DNA from: Trebonia sp035571275
GTDB taxonomy: Bacteria; Actinomycetota; Actinomycetes; Streptosporangiales; Streptosporangiaceae
Length of the DNA stretch: 64,000 nucleotides
Assembly: GCA_035571275.1 (NCBI GenBank)
Contig: DATMKQ010000105.1
Coordinates: 1-64,000 of the forward strand
Direction of reading: 5' to 3'
In this document: piece by piece, positions 42,998-50,857 of the stretch
Layout of the letters: every line of letters starts with the position of its first letter
Numbering within the stretch: the first letter of the stretch is position 1
Notes under the pieces: model-generated
Database searches by the model: none
What the model was told of the DNA's origin: nothing
What the model saw: only the letters and a program-made list of their open reading frames with translations
Position numbers and translations under genes: made by a program

Positions 42998-44439
42998 GCG
43001 GGCGGGATCTTCTCAAAGACCCGCTCGAAGCTGGCGAGCGCGTCGTCTATCACCTCGTCCGTGTCCGCCATCGAGGTGTACATCCTCGAACCTGCCAGCG
43101 TGATGACCCCTTCCGCGGCGAACGCCATCGACATCTGGCCGAGCATGTCCAGGCGCGGCCCTAGCTCGTTGAAGAACTCAGGGTCGCTGAGGCTCAGGTG
43201 CAGAACGCCGGAGGTGTGCAGGTGGACGATCGAGCCGAAGTTGTAGGTGACATAAGGCAGGTCGTACCTGCGGATCAGCCTGGCGAGGCCGTCGCGTAGC
43301 CGGTCGCCGGCCCGGCCGGCCTTGACGGGCGCGTCCATCCGGTCCATCTCCAGCAGCGTGTGATAGCCGGCGGTGCACGACAGCGGGTTGGCGGACAGGG
43401 TGCCGCCGGTGAGCACCCGCTGCCCCGCCGCGGTGAGCCCGCCCGCGAAGACCGCCATGACCTGCTCGCCGCCACCGACACCGCCGGCGCCGGGATACCC
43501 GCCCGCCACGCACTTGCCGAACACGGTCAGGTCGGGCGTGACGTTGTAATACCCCTGGGCGCCGCCCATGCCGAGCCGGAAACCCGTGACGACTTCGTCG
43601 AAAACGAGCAGCGTGCCGAACTCGTCGCACATCTCGCGGACAGCGGCGTTGAAGTCCCTGGGGACGGGGTAACTGCCGGACTCGGGTCCTACCGGTTCGA
43701 GGATGACCGCGGCGGTGCCGCCGTCCTCGGCGTTGGCCGCCAGCTTCGCCCGCAGCATCTCCAGGTCGTTAGGCAGGGTCTCGGCCGTGCCAGCCAGCGC
43801 TCCTTGGGGGATGCCGGCCGCCTCAAGGCTCCCGGTGCCCGGGATCCGCAGACCGTAGACGACCTGGTCGCTCCAGCCGTGGTAGGCGCCGCCAATCTTG
43901 ATGATGTTCTGCTTGCCGGTAAAGGCGCGGGCCGCGCGGATCGCTGCCATGACGGCCTCGGTGCCAGAGCCCAGCATGCGGAACTTGTGCACGTTCGGCA
44001 TGAAGTCGTGAATGAGCCTGGCCAGGGCGATCTCGCTGGAGTGCAGCATGCCGGTCACCGGGCCGCAGCTAGCGAGCAGCTCGATGACCTTCTCCCTGAC
44101 GGGCTCGTAGTTGGAACCGAGCACCGTAGGACCGCCGGCCTGCAGGAAGTCGACGTACCTGTTGCCGTCGGCGTCGTGCAGGTAGGGGCCGCCGGCCTCG
44201 ACGATGTCCAGCGGCCAGGGATCGTTCAGCGCGAGGTTGTGCTGGACGCCACCGGGGATGACGGCCTCGGCCTCGGCGGCGGCGGCGCGTGAGGCCGACG
44301 TGTGCTCGGCGTACCAGGCGTGATAAGCCTCGAGCTGCTCTTTCGTCAGGGTCCTGACCGGAGTGCTGATCAGCTCCTTGAGCTGAGCCTGGATCGCGGG
44401 CACGTCGGGGTACTGGGTGATGCCGTAGCGGCTGGTCAT
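42994..44439 (-). CDS. class III PLP-dependent aminotransferase (glutamate-1-semialdehyde aminomutase-like)
   Basis: This 481-aa fold-type I enzyme has GSGTEAVMAAIRAARAFTGK (phosphate-binding loop), GAYHGWSDQV, LLVFDEVVTGFRLGMGG with Asp281 for the pyridine nitrogen, and PDLTVFGKCVAGGYPG with the probable Schiff-base Lys309. GGVQHNLALNDPWPLDIVEAGGPYL near the N-terminus is typical of GSAM-like transaminases. True HemL would normally sit with porphyrin genes. Between an FGGY kinase and a class II aldolase, this copy more likely transaminates an amino-sugar, amino-polyol or keto-sugar. A 140-bp gap with a 17-bp tandem repeat separates it from the upstream aldolase gene. Confidence 0.85.
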   Translation of the reverse strand: MTSRYGITQYPDVPAIQAQLKELISTPVRTLTKEQLEAYHAWYAEHTSASRAAAAEAEAVIPGGVQHNLALNDPWPLDIVEAGGPYLHDADGNRYVDFLQAGGPTVLGSNYEPVREKVIELLASCGPVTGMLHSSEIALARLIHDFMPNVHKFRMLGSGTEAVMAAIRAARAFTGKQNIIKIGGAYHGWSDQVVYGLRIPGTGSLEAAGIPQGALAGTAETLPNDLEMLRAKLAANAEDGGTAAVILEPVGPESGSYPVPRDFNAAVREMCDEFGTLLVFDEVVTGFRLGMGGAQGYYNVTPDLTVFGKCVAGGYPGAGGVGGGEQVMAVFAGGLTAAGQRVLTGGTLSANPLSCTAGYHTLLEMDRMDAPVKAGRAGDRLRDGLARLIRRYDLPYVTYNFGSIVHLHTSGVLHLSLSDPEFFNELGPRLDMLGQMSMAFAAEGVITLAGSRMYTSMADTDEVIDDALASFERVFEKIPPA

Positions 44440-44456
44440 CGATGCGGGCCTTCTGT

Positions 44457-44591
44457 CGTCAGTTACTTGCTGCCGTCAGTTACTTGCTGTCGTCGGTTAC
44501 TTGCTGTCGTCAGTTACTTGCTGCCGTCAGTCACTTGCCGCCGTCAGTACTTGCTGCCGTCAGTCACTTGCTGCCGTCAGTCACTTGCTGT
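44457..44591. repeat. 17-bp tandem repeat, eight copies, between aldolase and aminotransferase genes
   Basis: The consensus is CGTCAGTTACTTGCTGC. Copies start at 44457, 44474, 44491, 44508, 44525, 44542 (one base short), 44558 and 44575. Copies differ at one to three positions. The array starts inside the last codons of the aldolase gene (read on the minus strand, AAGTGA is its stop) and fills nearly the whole intergenic gap, suggesting expansion of the gene's 3' end. Confidence 0.9.
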
Positions 44592-45255
44592 TATCAAGCT
44601 TCTTGGTCGTGCCGTAGCCGGACGAGAGCGCGGCCGTGATCACTTCTTCCTGTTCCTGCTGGGTGAGCTCACGCGGGGCCCGGCCGGTCACGGCCGAGGC
44701 GAGCAGCGCCTGGTGGTAGGTGTGGGCGGCCCATTCGAGCAGCTCCAGGTTGTCGGTGGCCTTGGCCAGGCTCGACCCGATCGCGATCGAGCCGTGATTG
44801 CGCATCAGCGCCGCCTGCTTGAACTCCAGGGCCTTCACCACGTGGCTAGCGAGCTCTTCTGTCCCATAGCAGGCGTACGGTGCGACACGCACCGCGCCAC
44901 CCAGGTTCAGCATCGCGTAGTGGATCAGCGGGATCTCGTCCGCGACCAGCCCGATCGCCGTCGTGGTGGTCGCGTGCGTGTGGGCGACGGCGGCCGCGAA
45001 CGTGGACCGGTAGATGGCGAGATGGAGCGGCACCTCGCTGGTCGGTGCCAGGTCGCCGTCCGCCACCGCGCCATCCAGCCCGATCACCGTCATCTGGTCA
45101 GCGGTCAGGTCGCTAATCACGCCTCCAGTCGGCGTGATCACTACCAGGTCGCCGACCCGCACGGAAAGATTGCCGCTGGTGCCAATGACCAGTCCGCGAG
45201 CCGCGAGCCGTCGGCCGGCCTCCGCCAGTTCCTGGCGCTCCTGCGCGAGCAGCAA
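44581..45255 (-). CDS. class II aldolase/adducin-family protein (fuculose-phosphate aldolase-like)
   Basis: This 224-aa zinc-dependent aldolase or epimerase has all FucA-type landmarks at nearly the same numbering as E. coli FucA. These are GTSGNLSVR (phosphate site, about 25-33), TSEVPLH with Glu74, metal ligands His92 and His94 (AHTHATTTTA), and His154 in RNHGSI. It probably splits a ketose 1-phosphate into DHAP and an aldehyde. TTG at 45255 is the first possible start, since a stop lies four codons upstream in frame, and AGGAGG sits four bases before it. That ribosome-binding site overlaps the edge of a 20-bp inverted repeat. It is the first gene of the kinase/aminotransferase/aldolase operon. 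Confidence 0.88.
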   Translation of the reverse strand: MLLAQERQELAEAGRRLAARGLVIGTSGNLSVRVGDLVVITPTGGVISDLTADQMTVIGLDGAVADGDLAPTSEVPLHLAIYRSTFAAAVAHTHATTTTAIGLVADEIPLIHYAMLNLGGAVRVAPYACYGTEELASHVVKALEFKQAALMRNHGSIAIGSSLAKATDNLELLEWAAHTYHQALLASAVTGRAPRELTQQEQEEVITAALSSGYGTTKKLDNSK

Positions 45256-45262
45256 GGGTCCT

Positions 45263-45310
45263 CCTCAGTGAGCTAAACATGAGCGTCGGTTCATGTTTAG
45301 CTCACTGAGG
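45263..45310. promoter_or_regulatory. 20-bp perfect inverted repeat upstream of the aldolase operon
   Basis: Arms 45263-45282 and 45291-45310 are exact reverse complements around an 8-base loop (arm CCTCAGTGAGCTAAACATGA). On the minus strand the distal arm ends in GAGG, part of the aldolase ribosome-binding site. It may act as an operator for a sugar-responsive repressor, as a terminator for the esterase gene whose stop is 22 bp away, or as an RNA hairpin masking translation. Confidence 0.8.
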
Positions 45311-45331
45311 GCCGAACCGGCAACCTGAACG

Positions 45332-46840
45332 TCAGGTCGACAGTCCCAGGGCGTCGAACTGGTGGCGCTCCCACAGGTGCATGGAGACCTCCTCCGGGTA
45401 CGGTCTGACGTCGGGCTGCAGGTCGTAGACCCTCGTGATACGACGTTCCGTGCCGTAGACCGGCCAGCCCGGGTCGCCGTACGCGGCGAATCGCAGCCAC
45501 TCACTTCGCATCAGCTCGCCGACCGCCGCGAATTCCGCGGGGGGCTGCTCGCCGGTGAGCAGCGCGCCGATTCCCTGGCCCCACACGCCGAACAGCATCG
45601 GTACGTCCAGCGCGTGGCACGCGCGGAACACGTCCGGGGCGCTGGGCGCCTCGGCGGTGAGTTCGTAAAGGAACGTCTTCCCGCCAGAGGCGGCGTGCGC
45701 CTGCGCCAAGTGCAGGGTCGGCATCCGGAACAGCCAGTCGGAGAAGACAAGCTCGTACAGTCGCTCCGCATCGGCGTGCGGATATGACTTCCGGTACCGG
45801 GCGGCACCGTCCTGGGCCGGCGCGAAGCTCGCCAGCACCGTCGCCGTGTCCTCGTCGGTTATCTTGCCAAGCCGCCCGGACATCGCGATGAACAGCTGGT
45901 ACTCATCCCGATTGTGCCCGGTGAGGAGTTCGACCTCGCGTGCGGCGCCGGACAGCAGCGCCCGCCAGGGCGCCCGCGGTAGCACCTCACCGTCGACGAC
46001 CGGAGAGAACGGCGTGTCGGTGAGCCTGACCGCTCCCCACCGCGCAAACTTCCTCATATGGCCGGTGATGGCCATCGACGCGCCGACAAGCCGTATCGGC
46101 GCGATCGCGCTAAGCGCCTCGCGGGTCGCGGGGACTCCCGCCTCGTCGGCGATCGCACGGGTGATGTCCGAGGCGAGTTCGGTGGTGAAGACCGTCCCAG
46201 GAACGCTCTGCGCTATCGCCCGCCGGAACAGGCCGCGGGCCTTGGGCATGGCGAGCAGCGCCGAGATCACGCCCGCTCCCGCCGACTCACCGAACACGGT
46301 CACGTTCGCCGGGTCGCCGCCGAAGGCGGCGACGTTGTCCGTCACCCAGCGCAGCGCGGCCACCAGGTCAAGCAGGCCACGGTTAGCGGGCGCCCCGGCG
46401 ATCTGCGCGAACCCCTCCACGCCCAGCCGATAGTTGCAGGACACCAGGACCGCGCCCGCGGCGGCGAACCTGCCGCCGTCGGTGCCCGGATCGGCGGACG
46501 ACCCGAACAGGTAGGCGCCGCCGTGGATCCAGACCATGACGGGCAGCGCCTTCGCGCCCAGGTCGGGCGTCCAGACGTTCAGGGTGAGCCATTCGCTGCT
46601 TTGCGTGTGCTCCGACGGGGCCGACGGTGCGCCGGGAAAGGCCGCCTGCGGCGCCGCGGGCCCATACGCCACCGCGTCGCGGACGCCGTCCCACGGGTGA
46701 GCGGGCTCCGGGGCGCCGAACCTGAGCGCGCCGACCGGCGGCTCCGCGAATGGAATGCCGCGAAAGACGGCCACCCCGTTCTCCACGCGCCCCCGGATCC
46801 GCCCGGCACTGGTTCGAACCTCTGGGTCGGCTGGCGCCAT
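45332..46840 (-). CDS. type-B carboxylesterase/lipase family protein
   Basis: This 502-aa alpha/beta hydrolase has the type-B layout: N-terminal RTSAGRIRGRVENGVAVFRGIPFAEPP (read in parts), oxyanion loop HGGAY (about 106-110), FGGDPANVTVFGESAGAGV with nucleophile Ser186, and a later His in the DVPMLFGVWG...region's continuation. It hydrolyses esters or carbamates in the cytosol (no signal peptide is seen). ATG at 46840 follows GGGAGG with six-base spacing. The gene lies upstream of the aldolase operon in the same direction but is separated from it by the 20-bp inverted repeat. Substrate unknown. Confidence 0.9.
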   Translation of the reverse strand: MAPADPEVRTSAGRIRGRVENGVAVFRGIPFAEPPVGALRFGAPEPAHPWDGVRDAVAYGPAAPQAAFPGAPSAPSEHTQSSEWLTLNVWTPDLGAKALPVMVWIHGGAYLFGSSADPGTDGGRFAAAGAVLVSCNYRLGVEGFAQIAGAPANRGLLDLVAALRWVTDNVAAFGGDPANVTVFGESAGAGVISALLAMPKARGLFRRAIAQSVPGTVFTTELASDITRAIADEAGVPATREALSAIAPIRLVGASMAITGHMRKFARWGAVRLTDTPFSPVVDGEVLPRAPWRALLSGAAREVELLTGHNRDEYQLFIAMSGRLGKITDEDTATVLASFAPAQDGAARYRKSYPHADAERLYELVFSDWLFRMPTLHLAQAHAASGGKTFLYELTAEAPSAPDVFRACHALDVPMLFGVWGQGIGALLTGEQPPAEFAAVGELMRSEWLRFAAYGDPGWPVYGTERRITRVYDLQPDVRPYPEEVSMHLWERHQFDALGLST

Positions 46841-46900
46841 GGACGACCTCCCGCTACATCGATGGAGCGTTACGGAGCTGCGCTAGATCCGCTAATGAGA

Positions 46901-47320
46901 TTATTTAACTGGATCGAGAACGATTACGGGAATCTTGCGCGGCGCCGCCTTCTTCTCATATTGCGCGAAATGGGGGGCACGCTGCTTCTGCCGATCCCAG
47001 ATCACGTCCCCTTCCGCTGGCTCGGCCACGCGCGCCCTGACGGGAAGAGTTCGGGTTCCGACCTCGATGGACGTGTCCGGATAGGCGATCAGGTTGTGGT
47101 ACCAGGCCGGGTTCTCCGGTGCGCCCGCCTTCGACGCGAAGACCGCGAAGCTATCTCCCACCCGCTGGTAGGCGAGCGGGGCGACGCGCTGCGTGCCGCT
47201 GCGCGCCCCGGTATGGTGCAGGAGCAGCATGTCCGCGCCGGCGAAGGGACCGCCTACCTTGCCGCCGTTAGCCCTAAACTCAGCGATGATCTTGCCGTTG
47301 AAGTCAGTTGACTCTGCCAT
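46901..47320 (-). CDS. nitroreductase/quinone reductase-family protein, F420H2-dependent type (DDN-like)
   Basis: This 139-aa split-barrel protein is of the deazaflavin-dependent nitroreductase (DUF385) family. Seen are NGKIIAEFRANGGKVGG, MLLLHHTGARSGTQRVAPLAY, FAVFASKAGAPENPAWYHNL, and PDTSIEVGTRTLPVRARV, all standard for the family. Members bind coenzyme F420 and reduce quinones or nitro compounds; M. tuberculosis Ddn activates pretomanid. ATG at 47320 (MAEST) is preferred to ATG 47326 because a TAAACT hexamer lies exactly seven bases upstream, implying leaderless translation. It is divergent from the pentapeptide-repeat gene over a 24-bp gap. Confidence 0.88.
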   Translation of the reverse strand: MAESTDFNGKIIAEFRANGGKVGGPFAGADMLLLHHTGARSGTQRVAPLAYQRVGDSFAVFASKAGAPENPAWYHNLIAYPDTSIEVGTRTLPVRARVAEPAEGDVIWDRQKQRAPHFAQYEKKAAPRKIPVIVLDPVK

Positions 47321-47327
47321 GCCCATT

Positions 47328-47337
47328 AGTTTAGGAA
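47328..47337. promoter_or_regulatory. overlapping divergent -10 elements between F420 reductase and pentapeptide genes
   Basis: AGTTTAGGAA reads as TAAACT on the minus strand (47333-47328) and TAGGAA on the plus strand (47332-47337), sharing one TA. Each is seven bases from a start codon (ATG 47320 minus, ATG 47345 plus). Both transcripts would be leaderless. Confidence 0.5.
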
Positions 47338-47344
47338 ACCAAGT

Positions 47345-48019
47345 ATGAAGTCACCTCGCAATCTCGCGGACCTGGCGTTCGCATCGAACCTGCGGCCGTT
47401 CGAAGACGCGTTGGAGGCAGAGGGAGACTACGACAGGATCCGGTTCGAAAGCTCGACGTTCGCCGACGCGACCGCGGGCGGGTCCAGGATCACGGAATCC
47501 GGCTTCACCGGGGTGACCTTCGACGGCGGGCGGATGCGCCGGGCACGGCTTTCCGATGTGTGGTTCGGCGAGAGCCGGCTGGTGGCCTTCGACCTGGCGG
47601 AGTCGTCGCTGACGAACGTCTGGTTCAACGGGTGCGTGGTCGCGGGCGTGCAGGCGTTCGCGCTTACCACCAGGCGGGTCACGTTCCGCGACTGCAAACT
47701 GGACTCGGTCAACTTCCGGGACTGCAGGCTGACCGACGTGCTCTTCGAGGACTGCGTACTGCGAGACGTCGACTTCGGCAGCGCGAAGCTGACCCGCGTC
47801 CGGTTCCCCGGCTGCACGCTGAGCGGGACCGACTTCACCAAGGTTTCCTGCACGGACGTGGACCTGCGCGGCGCCAGGCTCGGCGCGGCCGGGACCGGTG
47901 ACGCGGGCATTAGGGCTGGCTTCGACTCGCTGCGCGGCGTCCGCATCGACACCCTGCAACTCATGACCCTGGCCCCACTCCTGGCCCACCACCTAGGCAT
48001 AACCGTCGAGGACCCGTAG
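47345..48019 (+). CDS. pentapeptide-repeat protein
   Basis: This 224-aa protein is built of tandem A(D/N)LXX-type pentapeptides over about residues 30-185. Typical turns are FTGVTFDGGRMRRARLSDV, CKLDSVNFRDCRLTDVLFED and LRDVDFGSAKLTRVRFPG, with Cys, Phe and Leu at the inward position. It should fold as a right-handed quadrilateral beta-helix. Such proteins can mimic DNA (MfpA/Qnr, gyrase protection), but most have no known role. The C-terminal extension RGVRIDTLQLMTLAPLLAHHLGI resembles the tail seen in many actinobacterial members. It is convergent with the murD2 gene. Confidence 0.9.
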   Translation: MKSPRNLADLAFASNLRPFEDALEAEGDYDRIRFESSTFADATAGGSRITESGFTGVTFDGGRMRRARLSDVWFGESRLVAFDLAESSLTNVWFNGCVVAGVQAFALTTRRVTFRDCKLDSVNFRDCRLTDVLFEDCVLRDVDFGSAKLTRVRFPGCTLSGTDFTKVSCTDVDLRGARLGAAGTGDAGIRAGFDSLRGVRIDTLQLMTLAPLLAHHLGITVEDP

Positions 48020-48084
48020 CCCGCACCCCGCGCGCGGGTCACTTCAGCAAGATGAATGGCCGGTGCGGGCGGCGCGGCGGGGGA

Positions 48085-49461
48085 TTACGCCGGGGCGCAA
48101 CCGCGCATCGCGCGGGCGAAGGCCTCGGCGCGGTCGCGGTAGTCGCGGAAATGGCCGAAGCTCGGCGCGGCCGGGGAAAGAAGCACTATGCCGTCCGGGC
48201 GCGCCCAGGCGAACCCCGCCGCGACGGCAGCGTCCAGGTCTGGGCAGTCGCGCACGTCGGCGGGATGGGCGGGAGGGGCGAGAGAACTGAACGCGGCGCT
48301 GATCCGTGGGCCACTGTCGGGCAGGGTCAGCACGAGGGTGAGGGCGTGGCGGGCGAGGACGCCTGCGGCCAGCGGGGCATAGTCGATGCCGCGGTCCTGG
48401 CCGCCGACTATCACCGCGATCCGGCGGCCCGGGAAGGCGTCGAGCGCGGCGAGCGTCGGGAGCACGTTGGTGGAAAGGCTGTCATCGACGAAGCTGACGC
48501 CGTCCACGACGCCGATGGTCGTCAGCCGACTGGGCAGCCTGACGTAGCCGGAGGCCGCGGCGCGCAGCGCCGCGGCGTCGTCGGCGCCAGGGACGCCGAG
48601 GGCGAGCAGGCAGCGCCGGGCGATGAGCGCGTTCCTGCGGTTGTGCCTGCCCGGCAGGCCAAGTTCGTCCATCCACGTCGCGCCCGGCTCGTCGGACTCG
48701 CTGACCCACGCGACGCGAGGGGCCAGCAGGGCGGCTCTTTCGCGGATCAGGTCGCTGTCGCCGTTGGCGACGGTGAGTTCGGCGCCAGGCTGGGAACAGG
48801 CGGACAGTTTGTCGCGGTAGTACCGCTCGACGTCGCCGTGCCAGGGCAGGTGGTCGGGGTGCAGTGAGGTGACCGCCGTCACCGGCGGCGATGACGCGAG
48901 ATCGGTCGCCTGATAGCTGGAAACCTCGATCACCCAGAAGTCGTAGTCAGTTCGGGGGGGTGCGGGGGGGTCGTCCCCCCCGGAGCCAGCAGAGCCAGCG
49001 GCCTCATCGGGGTCGTAGGGCAGTGCGCCGATGTTGCCGCCGACCATCGCGCGGCGGCCGAGGCCCGTGATCAGGTGGCCGAGAACCGAGGACGTGGTGC
49101 TCTTACCCTTGGTGCCGGTGACCAGAACGACCCGGTCCCTGTCCGCCTCTTGCAGCCACAGGCCGAGACCGCCGACGAGCACCACCCCGGCCGCCCGCAG
49201 TCGTTCCGCCTCCGGCCGGTACCTGCTGATCCCCGGGGTCTTCACCACGACGTCGCAGCGCAGCAGCGCGTCTAGACCACCGTCCCCGGTCGCGAGCACC
49301 GGCTCGTCCCCTGCCGCCGGAGCGTCGTCCACCAGCACCGGCTCGACGCCCATCGACCGCAGCTTGCGCAGGTTAGCGCTGCCCTCGCGGCCGAATCCCC
49401 AGATGCCGACGCGGGCGCCGCGCAGGTCGGCCCAGGCCAGCTTCGGCCGCTCAGCGGTCAT
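48085..49461 (-). CDS. murD2: MurD2-type ligase: UDP-MurNAc-L-Ala L-glutamate ligase
   Basis: This 458-aa Mur ligase has an N-terminal Rossmann domain (VGIWGFGREGSANLRKL), the ATP loop VTGTKGKSTTSSVLG (about 115-123; MurD normally has TGTNGKTT), the VSSYQATDL and HPDHLPWHG central segments, DSLSTNVLPTLAAL, and a C-terminal SPAAPSFGHFRDYRDRAEAF. These variants, and the 4-bp overlap with murL, point to the MurD2 branch, which in Xanthomonas adds L-Glu to UDP-MurNAc-L-Ala. The ATG at 49461 lies within the murL stop (ATGA). A longer frame to 49833 is a shadow of murL. Ordinary MurD activity cannot be fully excluded without assay. Confidence 0.85.
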   Translation of the reverse strand: MTAERPKLAWADLRGARVGIWGFGREGSANLRKLRSMGVEPVLVDDAPAAGDEPVLATGDGGLDALLRCDVVVKTPGISRYRPEAERLRAAGVVLVGGLGLWLQEADRDRVVLVTGTKGKSTTSSVLGHLITGLGRRAMVGGNIGALPYDPDEAAGSAGSGGDDPPAPPRTDYDFWVIEVSSYQATDLASSPPVTAVTSLHPDHLPWHGDVERYYRDKLSACSQPGAELTVANGDSDLIRERAALLAPRVAWVSESDEPGATWMDELGLPGRHNRRNALIARRCLLALGVPGADDAAALRAAASGYVRLPSRLTTIGVVDGVSFVDDSLSTNVLPTLAALDAFPGRRIAVIVGGQDRGIDYAPLAAGVLARHALTLVLTLPDSGPRISAAFSSLAPPAHPADVRDCPDLDAAVAAGFAWARPDGIVLLSPAAPSFGHFRDYRDRAEAFARAMRGCAPA

Positions 49462-50837
49462 GAGCAGAAAGCGTACGCGGCGGGGACGAAGTTTCCCCCC
49501 ACTGGACGCCGCATCTCGGCCACCTCGGCGTCGGTCGGCGCGTCGGGCCGGCCCGCGATCTCGGCGGCCAGCTCCTGGAGCAGCGCGCAGCCGGCGCGAT
49601 CCTGGCGGCGCGCGGCGAGCAGCACCGCCGCGCGGCATTCGTTGACCTCGCCAACGCATTCGAACGGCTTGGTTCCCGAACCGAGCAGCGTGCGGAACTT
49701 CGGCGCGAGCGCGGGGTCGCTGATCGGTTCCGCGCCGCCGCCGTCCGCGGCGAACACCGCGCGCAGGGCGTCGGCAGACATAAACGGGGCCAGGATCAGG
49801 TCGATGAAGCAGCACTTGTCGCACTGTCCGCACCAGTGGCCAAGTCGCCGCGTCGTGTCTAGCTGGAACGCGCGGTTGCAGCTACGGAACGTCGCGTGGT
49901 ACTGCGTCAGGGTCGCGAACTCCTCGGCGATCCACAATTCGGTTCGGTCCCGCAGCGCGGAGAAATACCGGGGCAGGCCGGCGGACTGTGCCGCGAGGAC
50001 GCCGCGGAACGCCGCTTCGAACGAGTCGCTCTTGGAGTACTGATGGTTGACGGGGCGGCCGTTGTGCACCAGCGTTGGCACCGAGGCCGACCACTCGTTG
50101 GACATAATCACGGCGTCCCGGTCGTTCAGCACGGCGGCCAGGATCCCGATCGCGGACAGGATTCCGGTCACCGGCACATGCCCGTTGAGGAAGCCAAACT
50201 CCGCCGAGCGCAGCAGTTGCGGGTCGATCTCGCGCCCCGCGTGGATGACCGGCAGTCCGGAAACCGCGGCCGGCCGCTCGATCGCCTCGAACCTGTCCCC
50301 CGGCCGGCTGGCCACGAACAGCGCGACGTCCGCGCGGCGCCTGATCCGTTCCACGGTCACGATCGAGTCGATCCCGCCGCCGAACGGCACCAGAGCGCGC
50401 GGGGCGGCGGCCTCATCCGGCTGGTGAGCGACTGTGGCGCTCACTTCGGCGGCGAGCCGGGCCTCGAAGCGCACGCTGCTCAGGTCCAGGGCGTTGCGGT
50501 AGGCGAACTCGGCCAGGCCGTGGGTGTAGAACTCGCGGAGGAAGCCGAGTTCCAGCGGGGTGAGCGCGGTGTCTGCGAGGTCGACCACGGCGGGCGCGGC
50601 GGTCTTGTAATACGAGACGCCGGCCAGTAGGTACACCAGCCGGGCGGCAGCTTGCGCTTGCGGGCTGTCCCAGCGCGGCCCGGGAGCCAGCGAGACCCGC
50701 TCGCTGAACTCGCGGTCGTCCAGCCGGTAGCGGCAGGTGAGCAGGCCGCGCTCGGCGTCGGTGGCAAACGACTCGTAGCTGAACACCTCGCCACGTTGCG
50801 GCGAGATCCCGTCGGTCACTGAGCCTGGCCTAGTCAT
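49458..50837 (-). CDS. murL: MurL: UDP-MurNAc-L-Ala-L-Glu epimerase
   Basis: This 459-aa protein has segments I recognise from Xanthomonas MurL: LLAGVSYYKTAAP, THGLAEFAYRNALDL, PP-loop-like PFGGGIDSIVTVE (153-158), LNGHVPVTGILSAI, SNEWSASVPTL followed by VNHQYSKSDSFE, FRSCNRAFQ, GHWCGQCDKCCFI (Cys336, 339, 342, 343) and KPFECVGE. MurL uses ATP to activate the terminal carboxylate and inverts L-Glu to D-Glu on the nucleotide-linked dipeptide. The adjacent MurD2 supplies that substrate. The true start is ATG 50837, and the 562-codon frame to 51146 is over-long. The stop overlaps the murD2 start, and the dipeptidase gene ends 20 bp upstream, so all are in one operon. Confidence 0.9.
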   Translation of the reverse strand: MTRPGSVTDGISPQRGEVFSYESFATDAERGLLTCRYRLDDREFSERVSLAPGPRWDSPQAQAAARLVYLLAGVSYYKTAAPAVVDLADTALTPLELGFLREFYTHGLAEFAYRNALDLSSVRFEARLAAEVSATVAHQPDEAAAPRALVPFGGGIDSIVTVERIRRRADVALFVASRPGDRFEAIERPAAVSGLPVIHAGREIDPQLLRSAEFGFLNGHVPVTGILSAIGILAAVLNDRDAVIMSNEWSASVPTLVHNGRPVNHQYSKSDSFEAAFRGVLAAQSAGLPRYFSALRDRTELWIAEEFATLTQYHATFRSCNRAFQLDTTRRLGHWCGQCDKCCFIDLILAPFMSADALRAVFAADGGGAEPISDPALAPKFRTLLGSGTKPFECVGEVNECRAAVLLAARRQDRAGCALLQELAAEIAGRPDAPTDAEVAEMRRPVGGNFVPAAYAFCS

Positions 50838-50857
50838 CGGGTGCGAGTGTAGCCGCG

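Noticed and set aside
42994..44439. Aminotransferase as HemL of heme synthesis
   Set aside because: Although GSAM-like, it lies in a kinase-aldolase operon with no heme gene nearby. The catalytic Lys and Asp alone do not fix the substrate.
44457..44591. Possible CRISPR array
   Set aside because: The 17-bp units abut directly, with no unique spacers, and there are no cas genes. It is a simple tandem repeat.
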